In this document: positions 10,231-19,927 of the stretch, piece after piece
How the letters are laid out: each line of letters opens with the position of its first letter
Position numbering within the stretch: the first letter of the stretch is position 1
From: Devosia sp. MC521
GTDB lineage: Bacteria; Pseudomonadota; Alphaproteobacteria; Rhizobiales; Devosiaceae
Reading direction: 5' to 3'
DNA: 64,000 nucleotides
Assembly: GCF_014127105.1 (NCBI RefSeq)
Contig: NZ_CP059902.1
Span: forward strand, 3,180,001 to 3,244,000
The notes under the pieces: model-generated
Told to the model about the DNA's origin: nothing
Seen by the model: the letters and a program-made list of their open reading frames with translations, nothing else
The model's database searches: none
Program-made: the position numbers and the translations under genes

Positions 10231-10968
10231 ATGACCAACACCACCGTCAACGATGCTGAAATCGCAAAATTCACGGCCATGGCGGAAGAATGGTGGGACC
10301 CAACGGGCAAGTTTAAGCCGCTGCACAAATTCAATCCTGTGCGCCTCTCCTATATTCGCGACAAGCTGGTCGCCCGCTTTGGCCGCGATGCAAATTCCAT
10401 CCGTCCGTTTGAAGGCATCCGCATTCTCGATGTCGGCTGTGGTGGCGGCCTGTTGTGCGAACCGCTCACTCGGCTCGGCGCCACCGTAACCGGGGTCGAC
10501 GCGGCCGAGCGCAACATTGCCATCGCCAAGATCCACGCCGAGCAAGGCGGCCTCGACATCGATTACCGCGCGACCACATCGGAAGCGCTGGTTGCCGCCG
10601 GCGAAAGCTATGACGTGGTCCTCAATATGGAAGTTGTCGAGCACGTCGATAACGTCCCGCTCTATATGAAGAGCTGCGCCGATCTCGTCGCGCCGGGCGG
10701 TCTGATGTTCACCGCAACGCTCAACCGCACTGCCCGCGCGCTGGCGCTCGCCGTCATTGGCGCAGAATACGTGCTGCGCTGGTTGCCGCGCGGCACCCAT
10801 GATTGGAACAAGTTCCTTACGCCCGAGGAAATCATCGCCGAGCTGCGCCGCAACGGCCTCAATGTCACCGACCAATCAGGGGTCAGCTACAATCCATTGA
10901 GCGGCGAGTGGCGTCTGTCGCGCGACATGGCCGTCAACTACATGGTTGTCGCTGAACGTCAGAAATAG
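10231..10968 (+). CDS. ubiG: Bifunctional ubiquinone O-methyltransferase UbiG
   Basis: A SAM methyltransferase carrying out both O-methylations in ubiquinone synthesis. 245 residues with motif [16 protein letters not shown], the N-terminal [18 protein letters not shown] signature and the membrane-associating region near [14 protein letters not shown]. The ATG at 10231 agrees with the family; the open frame begins 48 codons earlier without homology. It is divergent from lysC and convergent with a short gene on the other strand, from which it is separated by an 18-bp palindrome (10963-10980). Confidence 0.96.
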   Translation: MTNTTVNDAEIAKFTAMAEEWWDPTGKFKPLHKFNPVRLSYIRDKLVARFGRDANSIRPFEGIRILDVGCGGGLLCEPLTRLGATVTGVDAAERNIAIAKIHAEQGGLDIDYRATTSEALVAAGESYDVVLNMEVVEHVDNVPLYMKSCADLVAPGGLMFTATLNRTARALALAVIGAEYVLRWLPRGTHDWNKFLTPEEIIAELRRNGLNVTDQSGVSYNPLSGEWRLSRDMAVNYMVVAERQK

Positions 10969-10985
10969 TGGCCACTATTTCGGTT

Positions 10986-11261
10986 TCAGTGAACGCGCAA
11001 TTTGGGGAATTGCTCGGGCCAGTGCGCCCCACGTTCTAGCACCACATAAAGTGTTTCAGGCACCGGCTTAACGCCCATCAGCCGCACAATAACCCGCATT
11101 AAGTCATTGGGGTCCGGACGGGGCGAAACACTGCGCTCCATCCGCCCATCATGTCGGCGGGTCAGTGTGCCCGCGCACAAATTTCCATCTTGAACGAAGA
11201 GGAGCAACGCAGCGTGTCCGGCTGGCAAGCAGGTCTCACTGACTTGAACATATTCGGTCAT
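10986..11261 (-). CDS. Small conserved-looking protein of unknown function
   Basis: 91 residues starting MTEYVQVSETCLPAGH. An AGGTGA site lies 8 bases before ATG 11261; a GTG at 11273 is an alternative. The product has two Cys in the first third and a compact beta-rich look with no signal peptide or membrane segment. I do not recognise the family. Its stop lies only 17 bases from that of convergent ubiG. Confidence 0.55.
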   Translation of the reverse strand: MTEYVQVSETCLPAGHAALLLFVQDGNLCAGTLTRRHDGRMERSVSPRPDPNDLMRVIVRLMGVKPVPETLYVVLERGAHWPEQFPKLRVH

Positions 11262-11533
11262 TCTGAAAATCACCTAAGAAACCACTAGGTAATTATACGC
11301 AGGAGCCAGCACAGAGGTTCCCGGTCTCCCCTGGGCGACCGGATACAATCTCGGCCCTATGCTTAACTCTTCCTCTACCACGCACTGTCGCCCTAACGAT
11401 CACGCATTCGTGGTCCACTGCAACTTCAGACTTCGCTGTTCATTGATCCGGTGTCGTTCTCCCAACGACCGCCAATGAATTGATGAACTGAAGCAATGCG
11501 CGTTAGCTCCAAGCCGACGCGCAAGAAAGTGCT

Positions 11534-12136
11534 ATGATGCGTCTGCGTACCGTCCTGCCCGTCACCGCCGTGATTATGATCACCGCGTCGCCGCTCAATG
11601 CTGCCGAAACTGCAGCTCTCTCGCCGGTACCCGATCAAACAGTCTTCGCTTTTGCCGGCGTCATGCACGCGGGCCATTTCAGCGACAGCTTAGAGTTTTG
11701 GAACGGCCCCTATGAAGCCAATGTTGCGATTGGCGCGGGCTACCAAAACTTCTTTTATTCTTATGGCAGTTTCGGCCTCGGCGTCGAAGTTGGCGCTGCC
11801 CTCAGAACTGGCGAAAGCACATCCGGAGAAATCTGGGCCGGTGGTGTTGCGCGCCTCACGACCTTCGAAGTTGGCCCCCTCAACATTACGCCATCGCTGA
11901 CCGCAGGCTTTTCGGTCGTCACTGATCCAATTGGGGTAGAAGCCGTCCGGGCGCGCGAGAATAGCGCCTCGCCCTATTTCCTCTACTACCTGTCCCCCGA
12001 GATTGCCGTCTCCCACGACAACGCGCCCGAGATTGAAGTTTTTGGGCGGATCCACCACCGCTCTGGAGGCTTTGGCACGATCGCCCATCTCGATGGCTCA
12101 AACGCTGCTGTCGTCGGCATCCGCTATCGCTTCTAA
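11534..12136 (+). CDS. Outer-membrane beta-barrel protein, PagL/acyloxyacyl-hydrolase-like
   Basis: A 200-residue precursor with a signal peptide (LPVTAVIMITASPLNAA, cleavage about residue 23). After it come alternating hydrophobic strands with aromatic girdles (YEANVAIGAGYQNFFY) and a C-terminal strand VVGIRYRF ending in the aromatic residue the BAM machinery recognises. IHHRSGGFG contains an H-x-S pair placed like the catalytic His/Ser of PagL lipid A deacylases. The acidic third residue of PagL is not clearly conserved, so activity is uncertain. It stands alone between ubiG and a CNNM gene. Confidence 0.7.
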   Translation: MMRLRTVLPVTAVIMITASPLNAAETAALSPVPDQTVFAFAGVMHAGHFSDSLEFWNGPYEANVAIGAGYQNFFYSYGSFGLGVEVGAALRTGESTSGEIWAGGVARLTTFEVGPLNITPSLTAGFSVVTDPIGVEAVRARENSASPYFLYYLSPEIAVSHDNAPEIEVFGRIHHRSGGFGTIAHLDGSNAAVVGIRYRF

Positions 12137-12287
12137 TCGCGCTTTCATTACGCTGTCTGTGCGGAATGCCTCGCTATGTGCAACCAAGCGCGTGTAAGAG
12201 TATTTCTATCATTTGAGGCGCCTTCCGCCGCACACGCACTGGCACTGGCACTGTGACGCAAATCCTTTTCCGATCCAGCGAGACGCA

Positions 12288-13613
12288 ATGAGCTTAATTT
12301 TCGGCCTAATCCTTATCCTTCTGCTCATTGCTATCAGCGTCTACATCGCTCTGTCGGAAATTGCCTTTGCTGCCGCCCGTGAGATCCGCATCCGCGCCCT
12401 AGCCGAGGCTGGCGATAAGCGCGCCCTTCGCTTTATTAACTTACGAGCCAAATCCGGAACAGTGATCACGGCGCTCCAGATCAGCACCAACGCTGTCTCC
12501 ATCCTTGCCGGTATCGTCGGCTCTGGCGCCCTCGGCCCTCTCATCGCCTCGGGTTTGAGCACAGTCCTGCCCACCGACGTCGCCACCATCACCGCTGACA
12601 TCGTCGCCTTTATTATCATCACCTCGGCCTTCGTCATGTTCGGCGATCTCGTGCCGCGCCGTGTCGCCATGATGATCCCCGAGCGCTCAGCGCTTTTGGT
12701 CGTCGGCTTTGTCGAAATGCAAATCCGCCTCCTGCGCCCCATCGTCATGGTGTTTTCGAGCATTTCGGAATGGATCATTTCTTTGCTGCGCATCGAGCCT
12801 GATCGCAGTGACGAGATCACGACCGAGGATTTCCGCATGATCCTAGCCGGTGGCGAAGCCTCGGGCGCTTTGATGAAGCGTGAGCATCAGCTCATCAACA
12901 ATGTTCTGGCCCTAGAGCTGCGCTCCGTCACCTCAGTCATGACCGTGCGTGACGACATCGTCTTTCTCGACATCAACGACAGCCGCGAGACGCAGCGCGA
13001 GAAGGTCAAGTACCATCCGTTTTCGCGCTATCCACTATGCGATGGTGGTCTCGACAATGTCATTGGCAGCGTGCGTGCCGAAGACGTCCTTGCCGACGCT
13101 TTCGATACCGCCAGCGAGCTCGAACTCAAGAAAATCCGCCGCGAAATGGCCTCCGTCCCAGACAGTCTCAACGTCTGGGAAGTTCTGGCCGAATTCCAGG
13201 CACAGGACACCGGCGTGGCGTTGGTGGTTTCCGAATACGCCAATGTTGTCGGCATCGTGACTTTCAAAGACCTCATGGCCCCTCTGGTTTTGGGCCTCGC
13301 CAATCCCTTTGAAGAACGCCAAATCATGCAACGCGATGACCAGTCTTGGCTGGTCGATGGCGTCACTCCAATTGTTGACGTTATGTCGGCGCTGAGCCTA
13401 CATCACATCGGCTTTGAAGGCTCGTTTGAAACCATCGGCGGCTTCGTCGTCCATCGCCTGCGCCGCGCCGCCCGCAAGGGGGATCGCGTTGAGGCCGAAG
13501 GCTACCGCTTTGAAGTCGTGGACGCAGACAAGATGCGGCTCAACCAATTGCTGGTGACGAAAATCCCTGCCGCCAAAGCGCACACCAGCTCCAAAACCCC
13601 AACAGACGACTAA
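12288..13613 (+). CDS. CNNM/CorC (HlyC) family transmembrane protein
   Basis: 441 residues. A DUF21/CNNM membrane domain starts immediately (MSLIFGLILILLLIAISVY) with about three to four helices to residue 155. A paired CBS region follows (about 200-330: VMTVRDDIVFLD, VVSEYANVVGIVTFKDL), then the C-terminal CorC/HlyC domain (ETIGGFVVHRLRRAA). Such proteins are linked to Mg2+/Co2+ efflux, with CBS domains sensing Mg-ATP. The name hemolysin is historical. The ATG at 12288 gives the family start; the upstream frame is His-rich noise. Confidence 0.88.
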   Translation: MSLIFGLILILLLIAISVYIALSEIAFAAAREIRIRALAEAGDKRALRFINLRAKSGTVITALQISTNAVSILAGIVGSGALGPLIASGLSTVLPTDVATITADIVAFIIITSAFVMFGDLVPRRVAMMIPERSALLVVGFVEMQIRLLRPIVMVFSSISEWIISLLRIEPDRSDEITTEDFRMILAGGEASGALMKREHQLINNVLALELRSVTSVMTVRDDIVFLDINDSRETQREKVKYHPFSRYPLCDGGLDNVIGSVRAEDVLADAFDTASELELKKIRREMASVPDSLNVWEVLAEFQAQDTGVALVVSEYANVVGIVTFKDLMAPLVLGLANPFEERQIMQRDDQSWLVDGVTPIVDVMSALSLHHIGFEGSFETIGGFVVHRLRRAARKGDRVEAEGYRFEVVDADKMRLNQLLVTKIPAAKAHTSSKTPTDD

Positions 13614-13693
13614 GCCGCAGCGCAAACGCCTGCCAGTCTATGGTTTTCCACCAAGCAAGCTAGCAAGAAACCCAAGACAAAAATCTGCGCCGC

Positions 13694-13715
13694 AACCGTA
13701 CCCATCGGTACGGTT
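13694..13715. other. 9-bp perfect hairpin upstream of ilvD
   Basis: AACCGTACC and GGTACGGTT enclose a CATC loop, 88 bases before ilvD. There is no T-run on either side, so it is a weak terminator for the preceding gene; it may be part of the ilvD leader or an operator. A second, smaller inverted repeat (ACCGGC/GCCGGT-like) follows near 13768-13782. Confidence 0.4.
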
Positions 13716-13803
13716 TCTAGTTGTCCGCCGCCGCTAATGGGTTTATTGACAGGGGAGATATCAAACCGGCCCCAACCGGCTTCCCTGTTCGAGGATGTGC
13801 CAA

Positions 13804-15648
13804 ATGCCTGCCTATCGTTCCCGTACCAGTACCCATGGCCGTAACATGGCCGGCGCGCGCGGCCTCTGGCGCGCCACCGGTATGAAAGACGGTGACTTCG
13901 GCAAGCCGATCATCGCGGTCGTCAACTCCTTCACCCAGTTCGTGCCTGGCCACGTACACCTTAAGGACCTCGGCCAGCTCGTCGCGCGCGAGATCGAGAA
14001 GGCTGGCGGCGTCGCCAAGGAATTCAACACTATTGCCGTGGACGATGGCATCGCCATGGGCCACGACGGCATGCTCTATTCGCTTCCAAGTCGCGACATC
14101 ATCGCTGACTCGGTCGAGTACATGGTCAACGCCCACTGCGCCGACGCCATGGTCTGCATTTCCAACTGCGATAAGATCACCCCCGGCATGCTGAACGCTG
14201 CGATGCGTCTCAACATTCCTGTGGTCTTCGTCTCCGGCGGCCCGATGGAAGCTGGCAAGGCCATGATCAAGGGTCAGTTGCAGGCGCTCGATCTCGTCGA
14301 CGCCATGGTTATGGCGGCTGACGACAATTACACCGACGAAGAAGTCGAACTCGTAGAGCAGAACGCCTGCCCAACCTGTGGCTCGTGCTCAGGCATGTTC
14401 ACCGCCAATTCGATGAACTGCCTCACCGAAGCCCTCGGCCTATCCCTGCCGGGCAATGGCTCGACCCTTGCCACCCACTCCGATCGCCAGCGCCTCTTTG
14501 AGCAGGCCGGTCACGTCGTTGTTGATCTCTGCCGTCGCTATTACGAGCAGGAAGACGAAAGCGTTCTTCCGCGCTCCATCGCCACCAAGGCGGCGTTTGA
14601 AAACGCCATGGCGCTCGACATTGCTATGGGCGGCTCGACCAACACGGTTCTGCACATTCTTGCCGCTGCCCACGAAGGCGGCGTCGATTTCACCATGGAC
14701 GATATCGACGCGCTCTCCCGCCGCGTTCCAGTTCTGTCCAAGGTCGCTCCAGCCAAGAACGACGTCCATATGGAAGACGTTCACCGTGCAGGCGGCATCA
14801 TGGCCATCCTGGGCCAGCTCGACCGCGCGGGTCTGATCAACCGCGACGAGCCGACCATCCACGCCCCATCCATGGCGCATGCGCTCGACAAGTGGGACAT
14901 CTCCCGTACCAATTCCGAAGAAGTACGCGAGTTCTTCAAGGCAGCGCCGGGCGGCGTCCGCACCACACAGGCCTTCTCCCAGTCCAACCGCTGGAACGAC
15001 CTCGACCTCGACCGTCAGAACGGCGTCATCCGTTCAGCCGAAACCCCCTTCTCCAAGGATGGTGGTCTGGCGGTTCTCAAGGGCAATATCGCTCTCGACG
15101 GCTGCATCGTCAAAACCGCAGGCGTTGACGAGTCGATCCTGAAATTCAGCGGCCCAGCCCGTGTCTTTGAAAGCCAAGACGCGACCGTTAAGGCCATTCT
15201 GTCCAACGAGATCAAGCCTGGCGACGTCCTCGTCATCCGCTACGAAGGCCCACGTGGCGGTCCGGGCATGCAGGAAATGCTCTACCCAACGAGCTACCTC
15301 AAGTCCAAGGGCTTGGGCAAATCCTGTGCTCTGCTGACCGACGGTCGCTTCTCGGGCGGCACCTCAGGCCTTTCCATCGGCCACGCCTCGCCGGAAGCGG
15401 CCGAAGGCGGCGCTATCGGCTTGGTGCGCGAAGGCGACATCATCGAAATCGACATCCCGAACCGCACCGTCAACGTGTTGGTCAACGATGCCGAAATGGC
15501 TGCCCGCCGCGTCGAACAGGACAAGCTCGGCTGGAAGCCAGCTGAAAAGCGCAAGCGCAAGGTCACGACAGCCCTCAAGGCTTACGCCATGCTCGTCACC
15601 TCCGCCTCCACCGGCGCCGTCCGCGACGTCAGCAAGCTCGAAGACTAA
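13804..15648 (+). CDS. ilvD: Dihydroxy-acid dehydratase
   Basis: Converts 2,3-dihydroxy-isovalerate and -methylvalerate to the 2-keto acids in valine/isoleucine synthesis. 614 residues; iron-sulfur Cys lie in [11 protein letters not shown] and [20 protein letters not shown], the pattern of the [4Fe-4S]-type enzyme. The late block [18 protein letters not shown] is the second family signature. The start at ATG 13804 ([10 protein letters not shown]) matches the family. It is a monocistronic unit with its own terminator. Confidence 0.98.
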   Translation: MPAYRSRTSTHGRNMAGARGLWRATGMKDGDFGKPIIAVVNSFTQFVPGHVHLKDLGQLVAREIEKAGGVAKEFNTIAVDDGIAMGHDGMLYSLPSRDIIADSVEYMVNAHCADAMVCISNCDKITPGMLNAAMRLNIPVVFVSGGPMEAGKAMIKGQLQALDLVDAMVMAADDNYTDEEVELVEQNACPTCGSCSGMFTANSMNCLTEALGLSLPGNGSTLATHSDRQRLFEQAGHVVVDLCRRYYEQEDESVLPRSIATKAAFENAMALDIAMGGSTNTVLHILAAAHEGGVDFTMDDIDALSRRVPVLSKVAPAKNDVHMEDVHRAGGIMAILGQLDRAGLINRDEPTIHAPSMAHALDKWDISRTNSEEVREFFKAAPGGVRTTQAFSQSNRWNDLDLDRQNGVIRSAETPFSKDGGLAVLKGNIALDGCIVKTAGVDESILKFSGPARVFESQDATVKAILSNEIKPGDVLVIRYEGPRGGPGMQEMLYPTSYLKSKGLGKSCALLTDGRFSGGTSGLSIGHASPEAAEGGAIGLVREGDIIEIDIPNRTVNVLVNDAEMAARRVEQDKLGWKPAEKRKRKVTTALKAYAMLVTSASTGAVRDVSKLED

Positions 15649-15669
15649 GTCTTCACGCCATAATGTGAC

Positions 15670-15701
15670 AAAGCCCCGGTCTCACCACCGGGGCTTTTTT
15701 T
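15670..15701 (+). terminator. Rho-independent terminator after ilvD
   Basis: AAGCCCCGGT pairs with ACCGGGGCTT and is followed by seven Ts, about 20 bases after the ilvD stop. Confidence 0.92.
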
Positions 15702-15799
15702 GTGTCTCTGAGCAGGATAAAAGCTGTGTCTAGCTCTCCGGCCTACAGCAAGTCGTTCGTTGGAGCCTGCATTTCCGATCAGATACTGGCAGTGTTCGT

Positions 15800-16606
15800 G
15801 TGAAAATCTACTACATTAACCTCGACCACCGTAGCGACCGGCGCGAGGCTATGGAGCGCAAACTTGCCGCTCTTTGCCTAACAGGCACTCGCATCCAAGC
15901 GGTTACGCCCGCTAACATCGCGCACGACCTGGTTATCAGCCATACAAATTTAGCCAATGTCGAGCATGTGCGCATCACCGAGCTGGCCTGCGCGCTCAGC
16001 CACCATCGCGCGCTGGAAGCGTTTTTGGCGACCAATGACACCTACGCGCTCATCCTCGAAGATGACGTGTTGCTCTCAAACGCAGTCGCCGATCTGCTGC
16101 AAACGCCCCTCTCCGGTTTCGACATACTGCGACTTGAAACCTATTTGGACCCGCAGCACTTCTTCAGCACAAAACCGCTCCAATTAGGCGCGTTCGAGGC
16201 CCACGAAATCGCCAGTCGCTGTGCAGGGACCGCGGCCTACATCGTCAATCGCGATGCCGCCAAGGCAATTTTGGCAGAGCGATCGGCGCTATCGCGCCCT
16301 TATGACTTTGTGTTGTACTTCCCATTCCGTAAACCCGGTACCATGTTTCGTGCCATGCAACTGGTGCCGGCGCTCGCTATCCAAGAAGATCGCTTCTTTG
16401 GCACGCCTTATCAAGGCGATGTTCAAGTTGGTAACGGCAAGATGGGCATGAAGCCGCGTCACCTCGCAGTGCCGCACGCGATCGCTTACTTCTGGCTCAG
16501 CGATGCGCAGATCAACCTCATTAAATTCTGGCGACGTCTCTGGGGTAAAACACGTCGTGCCTTTGTGGAACCGGATGCGCTTTTGGCGCGCCAAAAGAAC
16601 GACTAA
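15800..16606 (+). CDS. Glycosyltransferase family 25 protein (first of two)
   Basis: 268 residues. The N-terminal motif YYINLDHRSDRREAMERKL and the acidic ALILEDDVLLS are the sugar-nucleotide and metal-binding signatures of GT25 (LOS/LPS galactosyl- or glucosyltransferases). The start is GTG. No signal peptide is present; a cytoplasmic or peripheral enzyme acting on a surface glycan is expected, but donor and acceptor are unknown. It is a diverged paralogue of the next gene, 17 bases downstream. Confidence 0.85.
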   Translation: MKIYYINLDHRSDRREAMERKLAALCLTGTRIQAVTPANIAHDLVISHTNLANVEHVRITELACALSHHRALEAFLATNDTYALILEDDVLLSNAVADLLQTPLSGFDILRLETYLDPQHFFSTKPLQLGAFEAHEIASRCAGTAAYIVNRDAAKAILAERSALSRPYDFVLYFPFRKPGTMFRAMQLVPALAIQEDRFFGTPYQGDVQVGNGKMGMKPRHLAVPHAIAYFWLSDAQINLIKFWRRLWGKTRRAFVEPDALLARQKND

Positions 16607-16623
16607 AAACTGCCGGGGGGCAC

Positions 16624-17454
16624 ATGCTGAGCTACTACATTAACCTCGACCGCCGCACCGACCGGCGCGAGGCGATGGAAAAACGTTTTGCTGATCTAAA
16701 GATCAACGCAACCCGCATCTCCGCCTTCACGCTTGACGACATCACTCCAGAACTGGACGCAAAATATTGCGCACCCCATCTGTTTGAGCCCATGTTGCGC
16801 GTTGAATTGGCCTGCACCTCAAGCCACTTCCGGGCCATGCGCGCCTTTCTCGCGTCCGACGCCCCTGTCGCCGCCATTTTCGAAGACGACGCCATTCTAG
16901 CGCCGCAGCTGAGCGCCCTGTTCGAGCATATCGACGCCCATGGCCTACCTTGCGATCTGCTGCGCTTGGAAACCTTCCTCGACCCCAAAAGCCAGATTTC
17001 TGTTACGCCAGTTGGCTCCCTCGGCGGATACACTCTGCATGACATGCAGCACTTTACGTGGGGGGCGGCAGGCTATGTCCTCACCCGCAAAGCCGCCGAG
17101 CGCTACCTTGCCAACCACACACTGCATCACACCATCGTTGACCGGGTGATTTGGCGCGACCTGCCTGACACCACCAATTTGACCATACGCCAGCTCGTTC
17201 CCGCGCTTGTCGTCCAGGAAGATCGTCTCAATCCGACCTTGCGTGTGGGGTCAGACCTCCACGGCGAACGCGCACATGCCGCCCAGCATATTCACACACA
17301 AAAGCGCTCGCTCGCTTACGAACTCCGCCGCTTCTGGCGCTATGAGGTCAAAGTCGCCCTTCCAGCCCTTATCCACCGCACGCTCAAACTGTCGCACCGT
17401 ACAATTGTGCCTTTCGCCGGTTCAGGGGTTGCGCCGAAGAGCAACAAGGCTTAG
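16624..17454 (+). CDS. Glycosyltransferase family 25 protein (second of two)
   Basis: 276 residues, with SYYINLDRRTDRREAMEKR at the start and VAAIFEDDAIL as the acidic motif. Homology to its neighbour runs the full length (for example LVPALVVQEDR against LVPALAIQEDR), showing an old tandem duplication. A GGGGGGC stretch precedes ATG 16624. No other surface-polysaccharide gene lies nearby, so the glycan cannot be inferred. Confidence 0.85.
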   Translation: MLSYYINLDRRTDRREAMEKRFADLKINATRISAFTLDDITPELDAKYCAPHLFEPMLRVELACTSSHFRAMRAFLASDAPVAAIFEDDAILAPQLSALFEHIDAHGLPCDLLRLETFLDPKSQISVTPVGSLGGYTLHDMQHFTWGAAGYVLTRKAAERYLANHTLHHTIVDRVIWRDLPDTTNLTIRQLVPALVVQEDRLNPTLRVGSDLHGERAHAAQHIHTQKRSLAYELRRFWRYEVKVALPALIHRTLKLSHRTIVPFAGSGVAPKSNKA

Positions 17455-17499
17455 ACCCACATTCAGCTACTCAACGGCCTGCCAAGGTTGTTGTTTGGT

Positions 17500-17544
17500 T
17501 AGGTTCGATAGCGGGGATTCCACCCTCCCTATCGGACCGACCTA
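17500..17544. terminator. Long imperfect hairpin between convergent genes
   Basis: TAGGT-T-CGATAG pairs with CTATCG-GACCG-ACCTA around a 17-base loop. It overlaps the stop codon of the YjbR gene on the minus strand and follows the second GT25 gene. It lacks a classical T-run, so it may act bidirectionally as a weak terminator. Confidence 0.45.
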
Positions 17545-17913
17545 AAAAACCTTCCCAACATCGTCGGTAATGCCCAGCTCCAAGCGTAGCTTCTTGGGCA
17601 GCCCTTTGGCGACCAGCGTGTAGGATTGGCGCGCATAAGCGAGCAGATCGTCTTCGCTCAACGGCGCTGTGTCAAAGACCTGCACCCAGGCGCGTTTGGC
17701 GAAATACGGCGCTTGGCTGATCCCCTCTAGGCCGGTCAGCATCTCAAAGCTCATCTCGCTCACTTTGACGACGATCCGCGGCGAGCCATCGCTCAACAGG
17801 CAAAATACCTTGCCGCCCACCTTGGCGATGTGACTGTCCCACTGATCGACAAAAGTCACGCCCGGCCAAGAGCCCAAAAGCTCATCGAATTTTTCGCGCT
17901 GAAACATGGTCAT
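17542..17913 (-). CDS. MmcQ/YjbR family protein
   Basis: 123 residues, beginning MTMFQREKFDELLGSWPG. Family features are the WDSHIAKVGGKVFCLL strand pair and APYFAKRAWVQVF; members share a double-wing DNA-binding-like fold, but their role is unknown. ATG 17913 or 17907 are both possible; the longer frame adds only unconserved residues. The stop codon lies inside a hairpin. Confidence 0.8.
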   Translation of the reverse strand: MTMFQREKFDELLGSWPGVTFVDQWDSHIAKVGGKVFCLLSDGSPRIVVKVSEMSFEMLTGLEGISQAPYFAKRAWVQVFDTAPLSEDDLLAYARQSYTLVAKGLPKKLRLELGITDDVGKVF

Positions 17914-18040
17914 GCCTGCCCTCACTCCGACAAGCCTTAGCACAGTATGGGCCAAAATCTGTCAGCAGCTACACCCCCGCTTCAGCGCGGCAGACAACTA
18001 CGTTTTCCAGCATCATACACGAAGCGACAGAAACCGCCCT

Positions 18041-18721
18041 TCAGTCCGCTACAGTTTTGCCGTCCACCACCTTGATCTGGCGTTTGCACGAGGCAGCGAT
18101 CTTTTCGTCATGCGTTGAGATGAGGAAGGTGGTCTTCTCATTCTCATTGATCTCGTGAATCAGCTCCATCACCTGACTTGCCGATTCCCGATCCAAATTT
18201 CCGGTCGGTTCGTCCGCGAGAATAAGCTCGGGCTGGTTCATCAGCGCCCGTGCAATCGCCACGCGCTGCTTCTGCCCGCCAGAAAGCTGGGTGGCCCGGA
18301 AATCCATGCGATGGCCGAGACCAACGCGTTCCAGCAGCTCGGCCGCGCGCTTCTTGTCCTTGGCCGTTTCCCGCCCCGCGCCGAGCGCCGCCGGGAACAC
18401 CACATTCTCCAGCGCCGTGAAATCGGGCAGCAAATGGTGGAACTGAAAGACAAAACCGATGTGCTTGTTGCGAAACTCGGTCAGCTCCGCATCCTTAGCC
18501 GTACTGAGGTTCTCCCCCAGCATAAAATGCTCGCCGCTCGTCGGCTGCATCAGCGTGCCCAAAATCGTCAGAAGAGTGCTCTTGCCCGAACCCGATGGGC
18601 CTAGCAGCGCCGCTAGATCCCCTTCGGCAAGCTCCATATTGAGCCCCTTGAGCACGCGCGTTTCCGCCTCGCCCTCGCCATAGGTCTTGATCAGATTGCG
18701 AATTTCAACCAGCGCACTCAT
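18041..18721 (-). CDS. ABC transporter ATP-binding protein (LolD/MacB type)
   Basis: 226 residues with Walker [14 protein letters not shown], signature [15 protein letters not shown], Walker [13 protein letters not shown] and a switch histidine in ISTHDEK. This subgroup energises mechanotransmission exporters (LolCDE, MacB) rather than classical import. The start overlaps the permease stop by 4 bases (ATGA), so the two are translationally coupled. With the adaptor upstream it forms a complete inner-membrane export unit. Confidence 0.92.
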   Translation of the reverse strand: MSALVEIRNLIKTYGEGEAETRVLKGLNMELAEGDLAALLGPSGSGKSTLLTILGTLMQPTSGEHFMLGENLSTAKDAELTEFRNKHIGFVFQFHHLLPDFTALENVVFPAALGAGRETAKDKKRAAELLERVGLGHRMDFRATQLSGGQKQRVAIARALMNQPELILADEPTGNLDRESASQVMELIHEINENEKTTFLISTHDEKIAASCKRQIKVVDGKTVAD

Positions 18722-19923
18722 TGGCCAATCACCGAAACAGGGTCCACCTTCGCCGCTGCTCGCGCCGGCAGAATGGACGCCAAAATCGCCCCCAGCGCCG
18801 TCAGCGCGATGGCAAGCCCATAGGCCCCCTGCCGCACGTCAATCGGCAGACCGCCCGAGGTGGCCTCTTCCGGAACAGGGAAGGGCGATAGCGTCAAATA
18901 CCCCAGCCCAGCCCCGATCAACGCACCTAGCACACCAATCAGCGTGCCCTGAATAACAAACACCGCCACCACAAAGCCGCGGCTGGCGCCAAAGGCCCGC
19001 ATAATCCCGATCTCCGGACGGCGACGATAGGTCGAGAGCAACAGCGCCGATGCCACCCCAATAACGATCGTCACCAGAGCAAAGCCCTTAATCAGATTGC
19101 CCGAATTGGCCTGCGCCTTAAGCCCATCGAGCAAGCTGGCATTGCCCTCCGTCCAAGACGTCGCCTTAAGTCCAGTGTCCGCACCCAATTGGCGGGCATA
19201 GGCGTCCGCTTGATTGAGATCGAATAGCTTCACCTCAACCTTGCTCACCCCCTGCGGCAGCTCCATCAACACCCGCGCCGTCGCAGTGCTCACATAAGCC
19301 GCCCGCGCATCAATCGCCTCAACGCCAAGCTCGAAAATCCCGCCGATCACCAGCGAGCGTTCAACATTGCGGTCCGATTGCAGCCGGATCACCTGCCCGA
19401 CACTCACCCCGAGGTCGTTGGCGAGGGTCCGTCCCACCAATACGCTGGCGTTGGATAACAGCGTCGTCCCCGCCACCAGTGCCGACTCAATATCGGCGAT
19501 AGAGGACACCTTGTCCGCATCCAGACCGGTGATGGAAACCGGGGCACGCGATTGCCCCCGAATGACAAAGCCATTGCCCACGATCTGCGGCGACACCGCG
19601 CGCACACCCGGCATGGCCTCAATGGAGGGCAAAAACGCGTCAGCGGTGCGCAAGGTCTCGCGCTGCCCCGTCGCCTTTTGCTGCACGACCTGGGCTTGCG
19701 CGTCTTCCGGCAGTAGAAGCCCCGCGTCGCGGCTTGGCACTTCCAGCGTCACATGGGCGATATTGCCCACTGTCCGCTGCACCAGATAGCTCCCGAGCCC
19801 ACCGATCAGCGCACTCATAAAGATGAACACGAAGACGCCAACCGCCACACCGGCGATCAGCAACCCCGTCTGGGTTTTGTTAGAGGTCAGATAGCGCCAG
19901 GCGATTTTAAAGCCATAAACCAT
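18718..19923 (-). CDS. ABC transporter permease, MacB/FtsX type
   Basis: 401 residues with one N-terminal helix (GLLIAGVAVGVFVFIFMSALIGGL), a large periplasmic domain (about 45-270) and three C-terminal FtsX-type helices with RRRPEIGIMRAFGASRG between them. That layout is the mechanotransmission fold of MacB and LolC/E. No lipobox or LolC-specific mark is evident; the adjacent adaptor argues for a MacAB-like efflux or secretion role. The ATG at 19923 lies 4 bases after the adaptor stop. Confidence 0.9.
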   Translation of the reverse strand: MVYGFKIAWRYLTSNKTQTGLLIAGVAVGVFVFIFMSALIGGLGSYLVQRTVGNIAHVTLEVPSRDAGLLLPEDAQAQVVQQKATGQRETLRTADAFLPSIEAMPGVRAVSPQIVGNGFVIRGQSRAPVSITGLDADKVSSIADIESALVAGTTLLSNASVLVGRTLANDLGVSVGQVIRLQSDRNVERSLVIGGIFELGVEAIDARAAYVSTATARVLMELPQGVSKVEVKLFDLNQADAYARQLGADTGLKATSWTEGNASLLDGLKAQANSGNLIKGFALVTIVIGVASALLLSTYRRRPEIGIMRAFGASRGFVVAVFVIQGTLIGVLGALIGAGLGYLTLSPFPVPEEATSGGLPIDVRQGAYGLAIALTALGAILASILPARAAAKVDPVSVIGQ

Positions 19924-19927
19924 GGCG

